From assembly GCF_030718205.1 (NCBI RefSeq), contig NZ_JAUZQF010000008.1, positions 364,413 through 428,412 on the forward strand: DNA of 64,000 nucleotides. Direction: 5' to 3'. Both the position numbers and the translations under genes were made by a program. The number at the start of each line of letters is the position of its first letter. The first letter of the stretch is position 1. Origin of the DNA: Nonomuraea turcica. Lineage in GTDB: Bacteria > Actinomycetota > Actinomycetes > Streptosporangiales > Streptosporangiaceae. Under the pieces are notes generated by a model, which did no database searches, had not been told where the DNA came from, and saw only the letters and a list, made by a program, of their open reading frames with translations. Shown piece by piece: positions 50,850-59,439 of this stretch.

Positions 50850-51805
50850 CGATACTCACCCGAGGGCCGGAAGCGGTCAAGCTTCCGGTCCCCGCCCCTG
50901 CCGTCAAGAAACGCGGCAGGTGGCTGACGATCACCCTGTTCCTGCTGCCCGCGTTCGTGCTGTTCCTCCTGCTGGTGGTGGCCCCGATCCTGGTGGCCGG
51001 CTACTCCAGCGCGTTCCGGTGGAACGGGTTCGGCGGGCTGCCGACCAACTTCATCGGCTTCGACAACTTCACCCGGTTGTTCGGCACCGAAATTTTCGCT
51101 CAGGACCTGTGGCACCTGCTGGTGCTGGTGCTGTTCTCGGTGTGCGTCCAGCTGCCGTTCTCGCTGGCCATCGCGATGCTGCTGAACCAGCGCATTCGCG
51201 GGCGGGCGTTGTACCGGGTGGTGTTCTTCGCGCCGTACGTGCTCTCCGAAGTGATCACCGGCGTGCTGTTCTCGCTGATCCTCTCGCCCGGGACCGGCAT
51301 GGCGAACCGGCTGCTGTCGGTGTTCGGGATCGAGTCGGAGTGGCTGGCCGACCCCAACACCGTGATGCCTTCGCTGTTCCTGGTCATGACGTGGAAATAT
51401 TTCGGCTTCCACATGATGATCTATCTGGCGGGCCGGCAGAACATCCCGAACGAGCTCATCGAGGCCGCCCAGATCGACGGCGCGAGCACCTGGAAGACGT
51501 TCAGGCACATCACGTTGCCGCTGCTCGGTCCGACGATCAGGATCAGCATCTTCCTGTCGGTCATCTACACCATCCAGCTGTTCGACCTCGTCTGGATCCT
51601 CACCGGGGGCGGACCTTCGCACTCGTCCGAGACGATGGCCGTGACCATGATGGAGTACGGCTTCAAACGCTCCCAGGTCGGCTACGCGAGCGCGATCAGC
51701 GTCGTGATGTTCGTGCTCAGCCTCGTCTTCGCCCTCATTTACCAGCGTTTCGTGATGCGCCGCGACCTCGAGGGCGCCACCACCAACATCGGAGGCCGCC
51801 GATGA
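50846..51805 (+). CDS. Sugar ABC transporter permease, MalF type
   Basis: 319 residues, six helices, EAA loop LIEAAQIDGASTWKTFRHITLP. Starts in the binding-protein stop and ends in the start of the next permease, giving strict coupling. No ATPase gene nearby. Confidence 0.93.
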   Translation: MTILTRGPEAVKLPVPAPAVKKRGRWLTITLFLLPAFVLFLLLVVAPILVAGYSSAFRWNGFGGLPTNFIGFDNFTRLFGTEIFAQDLWHLLVLVLFSVCVQLPFSLAIAMLLNQRIRGRALYRVVFFAPYVLSEVITGVLFSLILSPGTGMANRLLSVFGIESEWLADPNTVMPSLFLVMTWKYFGFHMMIYLAGRQNIPNELIEAAQIDGASTWKTFRHITLPLLGPTIRISIFLSVIYTIQLFDLVWILTGGGPSHSSETMAVTMMEYGFKRSQVGYASAISVVMFVLSLVFALIYQRFVMRRDLEGATTNIGGRR

Positions 51806-52644
51806 TCCATCGGAAGAAGGCCCCCGCCAGGACCGGCACGCTGCCCATGCACGCGATCGCGTGGGTCGTGGGCGCGTTCATCCTCATCCCAGTGATCTAC
51901 GCGTTCCTCGGCGGGTTCAAGGCCAACAGCGAGTTGTCGGGCAACCCGTTCGGGCTGCCGGAGACGTGGGTGACCGCCAACTACACCGACGTACTCGGCT
52001 CCGGCTCATTCTGGCTGCAGATGTGGAACAGCACGTTCATCGCGGTCGCGACGACCGTCCTGACGGTCGCGCTGGCGGCGCTGGCGGGATTCATCTTCGC
52101 CAGGTATGCCTTCCGCGGCAGGGAGCTGCTGTTCACCGTGTTCACGGCAGGGCTGATGTTCCCGTTCGCGGTGGCCATCCTGCCGATCTTCGTGCTGCTG
52201 CGCACGTTCGGCCTGCTGGACAACCCGCTCGGCGTCATCCTGACGCAGGCGGCGTTCGGCCTGCCGCTGACCATCATCATCCTGCGCGGCTTCTTCAGGA
52301 GCATCCCGGGCGAGATCGAGGAGGCGGCCATCATCGACGGCTGCACGCCCTTCGGGTTCTTCTGGCGGATCCTGCTGCCGATGGCCCGGCCCGCCATCGC
52401 CACGGTCTCCGTGCTGGCCATCGTGGGCAGCTGGAACAACTTCATGCTGCCGCTGGTGGTCTTCAGCGAGGAGGCCAGCTGGACGCTCCCGCTCGGCATC
52501 CAGCAGTTCCAGGGCCAGTACGCCTCCGACACCGCCCGCATCCTCGCCTACCTCGTCCTGGCCATGGTTCCGGCGCTCGGGTTCTACGCCCTCGCGGAAC
52601 GTCACCTGGTCGGCGGGCTCACCGCCGGCGCCACGAAGGGATGA
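51802..52644 (+). CDS. Sugar ABC transporter permease, MalG type
   Basis: 280 residues from ATG 51802. Six helices with the EAA loop EIEEAAIIDGCTPFGFFWRILLP. The frame is open far upstream but that is a shadow of the MalF-type gene. Second channel subunit of the GH5-locus importer. Confidence 0.93.
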   Translation: MIHRKKAPARTGTLPMHAIAWVVGAFILIPVIYAFLGGFKANSELSGNPFGLPETWVTANYTDVLGSGSFWLQMWNSTFIAVATTVLTVALAALAGFIFARYAFRGRELLFTVFTAGLMFPFAVAILPIFVLLRTFGLLDNPLGVILTQAAFGLPLTIIILRGFFRSIPGEIEEAAIIDGCTPFGFFWRILLPMARPAIATVSVLAIVGSWNNFMLPLVVFSEEASWTLPLGIQQFQGQYASDTARILAYLVLAMVPALGFYALAERHLVGGLTAGATKG

Positions 52645-52653
52645 CCTCTTTAC

Positions 52654-54021
52654 ATGCTTCACGTATCCGGATCCCATCTCGTCACGGACGACAACACGCC
52701 GGTACGGCTTCGCGGGGTGGGCCTCGGGGGCTGGATGAACATGGAGAACTTCATCACCGGCTACCCGGCCAACGAGAGCTCGATGCGGCAGGCCGTACGC
52801 TCCGTCCTCGGTGACGAGCGGGCGGAGTTGTTCTTCGACCGGCTGCTGACCTCCTTCTTCACCGAGCAGGACGCGGCGCTGCTGGCCGGGCTGGGCATGA
52901 ACTGCGTGCGCATCCCGGTCAACTACCACCACTGGGAGGCCGACGACCGGCCCTTCGAGATCGACCCGCGCGGCTTCCGCCACCTGGACCGCGTGATCGG
53001 GCTGCTCGGCGCGCACGGCATCTACAGCGTGATCGACCTGCACGCGCTGCCCGGCTCGCAGAACCAGCACTGGCACTCCGACAACCCGACGCACGTGGCC
53101 GCGTTCTGGCAGCACCGCCAATTCCAGGACCGGGCGGTGCACCTGTGGGAGGCGCTCGCCGACCACTACCGCGACAATCACTGGGTGGCCGGCTACAACC
53201 CGGTCAACGAGCCGGGCGATGTGTCCGGCAAGGTGATCGGGCCTTTCTACGATCGCCTGGTGAAGGCCATCCGGGCCGCGGACCCGCGTCACATCCTGTT
53301 CCTGGACGGCAACACGTACTCCACCGATTTCTCGATATTTCGCGAGATGTACGAGAACACGGTGTTCGTCATGCACGACTATGCGCTGGCCGGGTTCGCC
53401 CACGGCGGCCCCTACCCCGGCTACACGCGTGGCGAGTGGTGCGACAAGGCGGAGCTGGAGAAGACCTTCGCCAAGCGCTCCCGCTTCCAGCGCGAGACCG
53501 GCACGCCGCTCTGGGTGGGCGAGTTCGGGCCCGTCTACACCGGGGACCCGGCGGTGGACACGCAGCGGCTCCAGATTCTCCGCGACCAGCTGGAGATCTA
53601 CGACGGCCAGGACGTGGGGTGGTCGTTGTGGACGTACAAGGACGTGGGATTGCAGGGGCTGGTGCACGCCTTGGGGCCGTACGTGCACCGGTTCGGCGGC
53701 TTCATCGCCAAGAAGCATCGGCTCGGCGCGGACCGCTGGGGCTCCACGATGGAGGAGTCCGCGGACGTGCTGGCCCCGCTGCACCAGTTGATCGAGACCG
53801 AGTTCCCCGGCTGGGATCCGTACCCATGGGGTGCTCGCTACCAGAGCGACGACCTGATCAGGCACATCCTGATCGCGCAGGCGCTGCTGCCCGAGTACGC
53901 CGAGCTTTTCCGGGGCCTCGGCGACGACGAGCTGATCGCGCTGGCCGACTCGTTCCTGCTGGAGCAGTGCATACGCCGCGAGCCACTGCTCGAACTCCTG
54001 GCCGACAACCTGGCACGGTGA
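52654..54021 (+). CDS. Cytosolic GH5 glycoside hydrolase
   Basis: 455 residues. GH5 features: LRGVGLGGWMNMEN, NCVRIPVNYHHW, acid/base Glu186 in NPVNEPG and nucleophile Glu290 in VGEFGP. No signal peptide, so it cleaves imported oligosaccharides. The long C-terminal helical part (380-455) goes beyond a minimal GH5 domain. Actinobacterial intracellular GH5 enzymes include beta-mannosidases and beta-glucosidases; the substrate is open. Nine bp after the permease, so in one operon with it. Confidence 0.9.
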   Translation: MLHVSGSHLVTDDNTPVRLRGVGLGGWMNMENFITGYPANESSMRQAVRSVLGDERAELFFDRLLTSFFTEQDAALLAGLGMNCVRIPVNYHHWEADDRPFEIDPRGFRHLDRVIGLLGAHGIYSVIDLHALPGSQNQHWHSDNPTHVAAFWQHRQFQDRAVHLWEALADHYRDNHWVAGYNPVNEPGDVSGKVIGPFYDRLVKAIRAADPRHILFLDGNTYSTDFSIFREMYENTVFVMHDYALAGFAHGGPYPGYTRGEWCDKAELEKTFAKRSRFQRETGTPLWVGEFGPVYTGDPAVDTQRLQILRDQLEIYDGQDVGWSLWTYKDVGLQGLVHALGPYVHRFGGFIAKKHRLGADRWGSTMEESADVLAPLHQLIETEFPGWDPYPWGARYQSDDLIRHILIAQALLPEYAELFRGLGDDELIALADSFLLEQCIRREPLLELLADNLAR

Positions 54022-54088
54022 CGAGGCCCACACCGTCACGCCTATCGCTTCCGGGCGCGTTCTCAGAGTAAGCTTCGCCTGCCCTAAT

Positions 54089-54107
54089 TAAGGTTAGGCT
54101 TACCTCT
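54089..54107 (+). promoter_or_regulatory. IdeR/DtxR-like iron box
   Basis: TAAGGTTAGGCTTACCTCT matches 15 of 19 positions of the consensus TTAGGTTAGGCTAACCTAA. It lies 12 bp before the EfeU start, where iron-bound repressor would block transcription. Confidence 0.85.
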
Positions 54108-54118
54108 GCGATCCGGGA

Positions 54119-54958
54119 GTGACGGTGTTCGCCAGTTACCTCATAGGACTGCGCGAAGGGCTCGAGGCGACGCTCGTCGTCTCGGTCCTCGTCGCTTTTC
54201 TCGTCAAGAGCGACCGCAAGGACAAGCTCCCCCAGGTATGGGCCGGCGTCGGCGTGGCCGTCGCGTTGTCCGTCGGGTTCGGGGCGCTGCTGACGTTCAC
54301 GGCCGCGCGCCTGGACTACACCGGGCAGGAGCTGTTCGAGGCGATCACCTCGCTGCTGGCGGTCGTGTTCGTCACCTGGATGATCTTCTGGATGCGGCGG
54401 GCGGCCCGCGCGCTCTCCGGGGAGCTGCGGGGCAAGCTCTCCGAGGCGCTCAAGGTGGGCTCGTTCGCCGTGGTCGTCATGGCGTTCCTGGCCGTCGCCA
54501 GGGAAGGGCTGGAGACCGCGCTGCTCTTCTTCGCCTCCGCCCAGGGTGCGGCCACGTCCGCGACGCCGTTGATCGGCATCACGCTGGGGGTGATCACCGC
54601 AGTCCTCATCGGCTGGGGCCTCTACGTCAGCGCCATCAAGATCAACCTCACCCGGTTCTTCACCTGGACCGGGCTGCTGCTCATCCTGGTGGCCGCGGGC
54701 ATTCTCAAGTACGGCGTGCACGACCTGCAGGAAGCCGGCGTACTGCCGGGCCTGAGCACCTACGCCTTCGACATCAGCGGCGTGCTCCCCGCCGACTCCT
54801 GGTACGCCGCCCTGCTGACGGGCATGTTGAACATCACCCCGCAGCCGAGCGTCGTGGAGGTCGTGGCCTGGGCCGCGTACCTCGTTCCCACCCTCTTCCT
54901 CTTCCTCCGACCGCAGCGGAGCAAGAGCACCCCGGCTCCCGCGTCCTCCGCGGCCTGA
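54119..54958 (+). CDS. efeU: Ferrous iron permease EfeU (FTR1 family)
   Basis: 279 residues from GTG (MTVFASYLIGLREGLEATL). The two iron-binding REGLE motifs are both present (helix 1 and REGLETALLFF in helix 4), with seven helices. The channel component of the EfeUOB acid/oxygen-adapted Fe(II) importer, in the inner membrane. Under the IdeR-like box; efeO follows after 11 bp. Confidence 0.96.
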   Translation: MTVFASYLIGLREGLEATLVVSVLVAFLVKSDRKDKLPQVWAGVGVAVALSVGFGALLTFTAARLDYTGQELFEAITSLLAVVFVTWMIFWMRRAARALSGELRGKLSEALKVGSFAVVVMAFLAVAREGLETALLFFASAQGAATSATPLIGITLGVITAVLIGWGLYVSAIKINLTRFFTWTGLLLILVAAGILKYGVHDLQEAGVLPGLSTYAFDISGVLPADSWYAALLTGMLNITPQPSVVEVVAWAAYLVPTLFLFLRPQRSKSTPAPASSAA

Positions 54959-54969
54959 ACAGGAGCATC

Positions 54970-56109
54970 ATGCGTACCGTCATCCAGCTCACCTTCGGCG
55001 CGCTCGCCCTGGCCGGTCTGACCGCCTGCGGCTCGGGCGCCGCTCCCGCTCCCGCCTCGTCGTCGGCGCCCGCCAAGCCCGGGAAGATCGCCGTGGCCGC
55101 GACCGACACCGAGTGCAAGGTCGCCGCCTCCGAGGTCGCGGCGGGCACCACGACGTTCGCGATCACCAACGGCGGCGCCAAGGTGACCGAGTTCTACGTC
55201 TACGCCCCGGGCGATCGGGTCATGGCCGAGGTCGAGAACATCGTCCCCGGGCTGACCAGGGAGCTCATCGCCGAGCTGCCTGCGGGGGCGTACGAGACCG
55301 CGTGCAAGCCCGGCATGGTCGGCAAGGGCATCCGCAACCCGCTCAAGGTGACCGGCGAGCACAAGAAGCTCACCGCGGACGCCAAGCTGGCCGAGGCCGT
55401 GGCCAGCTACAAGCGCTACGTCAAGTCACAGAGTGACACGCTGCTGGTCAAGACGCAGGAGTTCGTGGACGCGGTCAAGGCCGGCAAGATCGACGAAGCC
55501 AAGGCGCTGTTCCCGGTGTCGCGGACGTACTGGGAGCGCATCGAGCCGGTCGCGGAGATCTTCGGCGACCTCGACCCCGCCATCGACGGCCGCGAGGCGG
55601 ACCTGGCCGAGGGCGAGGAGTGGACCGGATTCCACAAGATCGAGAAGGACCTGTGGATCCACAAGGACGTCAGCAAGTCCGGGCCGATGGCCGACAAGCT
55701 GATGGCCGACGTCAAGACCATCGTCGAGAAGGCGAACGCCGCCGAGCTGACCCCGCTCAACCTGGCCAACGGCGCCAAGGAGCTGCTGGACGAGGTCGCA
55801 ACCGGGAAGATCACCGGCGAGGAGGACATCTGGTCGCACACCGACCTGTGGGACTTCGCGGCCAACCTCCAGGGCTCCAAGGCGGCCGTGCAGTCGCTGC
55901 GGCCGGTGCTCGAGGAGCGGGCTCCTGACCTGGTCAAGACGCTGGATGAGCAGTTCGCGGCGGCGGAGGCGGCACTCGAGGTGCACCGGAAGGGCGACGG
56001 GTGGCAGCTGCACAACGAGCTGTCCAAGGCCGAGCTGAAGACGCTGTCGGACGCGATCAACGCGCTGGGCGAGCCGATCAGCAAGATCGCTCCGGTGGTC
56101 GCGAAGTAG
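54970..56109 (+). CDS. efeO: Iron-binding lipoprotein EfeO (cupredoxin plus M75)
   Basis: 379 residues. Lipobox LTAC; an N-terminal cupredoxin-like domain (~40-130) and a C-terminal imelysin/M75 domain with the HxxE motif His222-Lys-Ile-Glu225. Delivers iron to EfeU outside the membrane. Start ATG has AGGAGC upstream; an earlier open frame is a shadow of efeU. Confidence 0.95.
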   Translation: MRTVIQLTFGALALAGLTACGSGAAPAPASSSAPAKPGKIAVAATDTECKVAASEVAAGTTTFAITNGGAKVTEFYVYAPGDRVMAEVENIVPGLTRELIAELPAGAYETACKPGMVGKGIRNPLKVTGEHKKLTADAKLAEAVASYKRYVKSQSDTLLVKTQEFVDAVKAGKIDEAKALFPVSRTYWERIEPVAEIFGDLDPAIDGREADLAEGEEWTGFHKIEKDLWIHKDVSKSGPMADKLMADVKTIVEKANAAELTPLNLANGAKELLDEVATGKITGEEDIWSHTDLWDFAANLQGSKAAVQSLRPVLEERAPDLVKTLDEQFAAAEAALEVHRKGDGWQLHNELSKAELKTLSDAINALGEPISKIAPVVAK

Positions 56110-56125
56110 CGGGAGGCAGGACGCG

Positions 56126-57406
56126 ATGTCGGAAGCCACGGAAGACGAGACCGTCAGGCGGCGGATGAGCCGCAGGGGGCTGTTCGGGCTGGGCGCGGCA
56201 GGCGCCGCCGTCGTGGGGGCCGGGGCGGTGGCGGCGGGCACGCTGTTCGACGAACAGCCCGTCGCGCACGCCTCCTCGACCTCCGACCCGTACCCCTTCT
56301 ATGGGCAGCACCAGGCGGGCATCGTCACGCCGGCCCAGGACCGGCTCCACTTCGTGGCGTTCGACGTCACCACCGAGAAGCGGGCCGAGCTGGTCGACCT
56401 GCTGCAGGAGTGGACGGCCGCGGCGGCGCGGCTGACGCAGGGCAAGGAGGCGGGCTCGTTCGGCGCGGTGGGCGGCGCGCCGGAGGCCGCGCCCGACGAC
56501 ACGGGCGAAGCCCTCGGGCTGCCGGCGTCGGGGCTGACCCTGACGATCGGTTTCGGACCGTCGCTCTTCGACGACCGCTTCGGCTTGGCGGCCAAGCGGC
56601 CCGCGGCGTTGGCCGACCTGCCGAAATTTCCGGGAGAGCAGCTCATTCCGGAAATATCCGGCGGCGACATCTGCGTGCAGGCGTGCGCCCACGACCCCCA
56701 GGTCGCCGTGCACGCCATCCGCAACCTGGCCAGGATCGGCTTCGGCCGCGTCTCCGTCCGCTGGTCGCAACTCGGCTTCGGCCGTACGTCGTCGACCTCG
56801 CGGGCCCAGACCACGCCCCGCAACCTGATGGGCTTCAAGGACGGCACGAACAACTTGAAGCTCGAGGACGCCGACCTGCTGCGCGACCAGCTGTGGGCGG
56901 GCACGCAGGACGGCAGCGCCTGGATGGCGGGCGGCACGTACATGGTCACCAGGAAGATCCGCATGATGATCGAGACCTGGGACCGCACCTCGCTCCTGGA
57001 GCAGGAGCAGATCATCGGCAGGGACAAGGGTGAGGGCGCGCCGCTGGGCAGGAAGGCCGAGTTCGACACCCTGGATTTCGCCGCCAAGGGCCCCGACGGC
57101 CAGCCGGTCATCGCGGCCGACGCCCACGTCCGTCTGGCCCATCCGAGCTTCCACGGCAACGCCCACCTGCTGCGGCGCGGCTACAACTTTGTGGACGGCT
57201 CCGACGGGCTCGGCCGGCTGGACGCCGGATTGTTCTTCATCGCCTACCAGCGCGATCCGCGTAAGCAGTTCGTGCCGGTGCAGATGAAGCTGGCCAAGAT
57301 CGACCCGCTGAACGAATACATCAAGCATGTTTCGAGCGGATTGTTCGCAGTCCCGCCCGGCGTCCGCGACGCCGGAGACTACTGGGGAAGAACGCTCTTC
57401 GAGTGA
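56126..57406 (+). CDS. efeB: Deferrochelatase/DyP-type peroxidase EfeB
   Basis: 426 residues. Twin-arginine signal (RRRMSRRGLFGLGAAG) for folded export with haem. DyP motif FKDGTNN with catalytic Asp239 and proximal haem ligand His339 (LAHPSFHGNAH). In EfeUOB it oxidises Fe(II) or takes iron from haem. 16 bp after efeO, last gene of the iron operon. Confidence 0.95.
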   Translation: MSEATEDETVRRRMSRRGLFGLGAAGAAVVGAGAVAAGTLFDEQPVAHASSTSDPYPFYGQHQAGIVTPAQDRLHFVAFDVTTEKRAELVDLLQEWTAAAARLTQGKEAGSFGAVGGAPEAAPDDTGEALGLPASGLTLTIGFGPSLFDDRFGLAAKRPAALADLPKFPGEQLIPEISGGDICVQACAHDPQVAVHAIRNLARIGFGRVSVRWSQLGFGRTSSTSRAQTTPRNLMGFKDGTNNLKLEDADLLRDQLWAGTQDGSAWMAGGTYMVTRKIRMMIETWDRTSLLEQEQIIGRDKGEGAPLGRKAEFDTLDFAAKGPDGQPVIAADAHVRLAHPSFHGNAHLLRRGYNFVDGSDGLGRLDAGLFFIAYQRDPRKQFVPVQMKLAKIDPLNEYIKHVSSGLFAVPPGVRDAGDYWGRTLFE

Positions 57407-57414
57407 ACGAAGAT

Positions 57415-57455
57415 GTCGGCGGGGTCTGGTAGGACAGGACAGTCAACCCCCCGAC
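57415..57455 (+). terminator. Hairpin between efeB and the STM401x cluster
   Basis: GTCGG-C-GGGGT (57415-57425) pairs with ACCCCCCGAC (57446-57455) as ten pairs with one bulge around a 20-nt loop. It could end the efe transcript. Because it is only 14 bp from the next ATG it could instead shape translation of that gene. Confidence 0.45.
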
Positions 57456-57468
57456 CGAGGACGTACCC

Positions 57469-58455
57469 ATGATCGAGTACGACCAATATTTCGGCTATCA
57501 GCACCGCTATGCCGAACGCTACGCCGGGCTGCCGGTGGCTCAGATCATCTCGTCTCCCGGTGAGCCGCCGCCCGACAGCGGCGCGGTCGCATGGCGGATC
57601 AGCGCGAGCTCGTGGCCCGACGACAGCTACGACAACGTCGGCGACGCCTTCGACGCCTTCGACGCCTTCTTCGAGCGGGCCGACGCCTCCCGTGTCACCA
57701 CCATCGTCATCGGCGAATGGCCGGACTGCTACACGGAGACCTCCGCCCCCATCGTTGAGCGGCTGGTCCGGGAGGCTCCCCGGTTGCCGGCGCTGCGCGC
57801 ACTCTTCCTCGGCGCGATCAGCAGCGACTACTCCGAGATCTCGTGGATCCAGCAGAGCGACGTCACGCCGATCCTGGAGGCATACCCGCTGCTGGAGCGC
57901 TTCGAGGTGCGCGGCGGCACAGGGCTGCGTCTGAGCCCCGTCCGGCATGCGGCGCTGCGGATGTTGCGGGTCGAGACCGGCGGGCTCGACGGCTCGGTCG
58001 TGCGGGCCGTGGCCGGCAGTGACCTGCCCACGCTCGATCACCTGGAGTTGTGGCTCGGCGTCGAGGAATACAGCGGCACCACGACGGTCTCCGACCTCGA
58101 CCCGATCCTCCGGGGCGAGCGCCTGCCCGCGCTGCGCCACCTGGGGCTGCAGGACAGCGAGATCCAGGACGACATCGCCGCCGCCGTGGCGTCGGCGCCG
58201 GTCGTGGCCAGGCTGGAGACGCTCGCCCTGTCGATGGGCGTGCTCACCGACCAGGGTGCCGAGGCGCTGCTCACCGGCCAGCCCCTCACCCACCTGCGCC
58301 GGCTCGACCTGCACCACCACTACCTCGGCGACGAGATGATGCGGCGGGTGACCGAGGCCCTGCCCGGCGTGCAGGTCGACCTGTCCGATCAAAAGGAGCC
58401 CGACGAAGACGAGGACGACGACGAGGTATGGCGCTACGTGGCGGTGGACGAGTGA
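57469..58455 (+). CDS. STM4015-family leucine-rich-repeat-like protein, copy 1
   Basis: 328 residues, acidic, cytosolic. About seven LRR-like units of the LPALRxLxL kind (residues ~100-300). Pattern SEISWIQQ and the C-terminal WRYVAVDE are shared with the next gene. An acidic run (EPDEDEDDDE) precedes the last eight residues. The LRR surface suggests binding of protein or peptide. First gene of the six-gene STM401x cluster; its stop overlaps the GTG of copy 2. Family named after Salmonella STM4015; function unknown. Confidence 0.85.
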   Translation: MIEYDQYFGYQHRYAERYAGLPVAQIISSPGEPPPDSGAVAWRISASSWPDDSYDNVGDAFDAFDAFFERADASRVTTIVIGEWPDCYTETSAPIVERLVREAPRLPALRALFLGAISSDYSEISWIQQSDVTPILEAYPLLERFEVRGGTGLRLSPVRHAALRMLRVETGGLDGSVVRAVAGSDLPTLDHLELWLGVEEYSGTTTVSDLDPILRGERLPALRHLGLQDSEIQDDIAAAVASAPVVARLETLALSMGVLTDQGAEALLTGQPLTHLRRLDLHHHYLGDEMMRRVTEALPGVQVDLSDQKEPDEDEDDDEVWRYVAVDE

Positions 58456-59438
58456 CGCACGACGGACCGACGACCGTGATCCACTTCACTGAGCTGCCCA
58501 GCCACTACGAGCGCTACTACGAGGAATACGCCGGGTTGCCCATCGCCCACGCGCCCTGGCAGGAGGAAGACGGCCCTCAGCCGGCGGGCGGCTCCGTGGC
58601 GTGGCGGCTCACCGGCAACGAATGGGACGACGACGCCCCTGACGAGATCGGCGAGACCCTCGACTGGCTCTTCGACAACGTCGACACCACACAGGTCACC
58701 GCCCTCGTCATCGGCCAGTGGGAAGATTGCTACGAGACCCCCGCCGACCACATCGTGGCCCGGCTGGCCGCCGAGGCGGCACGGTTGCCCGCGCTGCGCT
58801 CGATCTTCCTCGGTGCGATCTCTCCGGAGGAGTCCGAGATCTCGTGGATCCAGCAGGCGGATATCACGCCGCTTCTGGAGGCGTTCCCGAATCTCGAACG
58901 TCTGGAAGTGCGGGGCGGGAGCGATCTCAGGCTCCATCCGGTGCGGCACGGATCGCTGCGGATGTTGCGGATGGAGACCGGCGGGCTCGGCGGCGACGTC
59001 GTCCGGGCGGTGGCCGGAAGCGATCTGCCCGCGCTGGAGCTGTTGGAGCTGTGGTTCGGTTCTGACCAGTACGGCGGGGATGCGACCGTCGGCGATCTCG
59101 CACCGATCATGAGCGGCGAACGGCTGCCCGCGCTGCGCCACCTGCGGCTGCAGAACGCCGAGTTCCAGGACGAGATTGCCGCCGCCGTGGGCCCCGCGCC
59201 CATCGTGGCCAGGCTGGAGTCGCTGAGCCTGTCGATGGGCTCGCTCACCGACGCCGGGGCCGAGTCGCTGCTGAGCGGCCAGCCGCTCACCCACCTGCGG
59301 TGGCTCAACCTCGACCACAACTACCTGTCGGCCACCATGATCGAACGCATGGCCAAGGCCCTTCCGGGAGTCGACGTCGTGCTCTCCGGTAACGAGAGCT
59401 TCGATCGTGCGTGGCGGTTCGTCGCGGTGAGCGAGTGA
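58452..59438 (+). CDS. STM4015-family leucine-rich-repeat-like protein, copy 2
   Basis: 328 residues, same length as copy 1. Shared blocks: SEISWIQQ, LRMLRxETGGL, VVRAVAGSDLP, RLPALRHL, QPLTHLR, and the end WRFVAVSE. The linker before the conserved tail differs fully from copy 1. GTG start in a GTGA overlap; upstream frame is a shadow. A tandem duplication followed by divergence is the simplest origin. One bp separates it from the ATP-grasp gene. Confidence 0.85.
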   Translation: MTHDGPTTVIHFTELPSHYERYYEEYAGLPIAHAPWQEEDGPQPAGGSVAWRLTGNEWDDDAPDEIGETLDWLFDNVDTTQVTALVIGQWEDCYETPADHIVARLAAEAARLPALRSIFLGAISPEESEISWIQQADITPLLEAFPNLERLEVRGGSDLRLHPVRHGSLRMLRMETGGLGGDVVRAVAGSDLPALELLELWFGSDQYGGDATVGDLAPIMSGERLPALRHLRLQNAEFQDEIAAAVGPAPIVARLESLSLSMGSLTDAGAESLLSGQPLTHLRWLNLDHNYLSATMIERMAKALPGVDVVLSGNESFDRAWRFVAVSE

Positions 59439-59439
59439 C

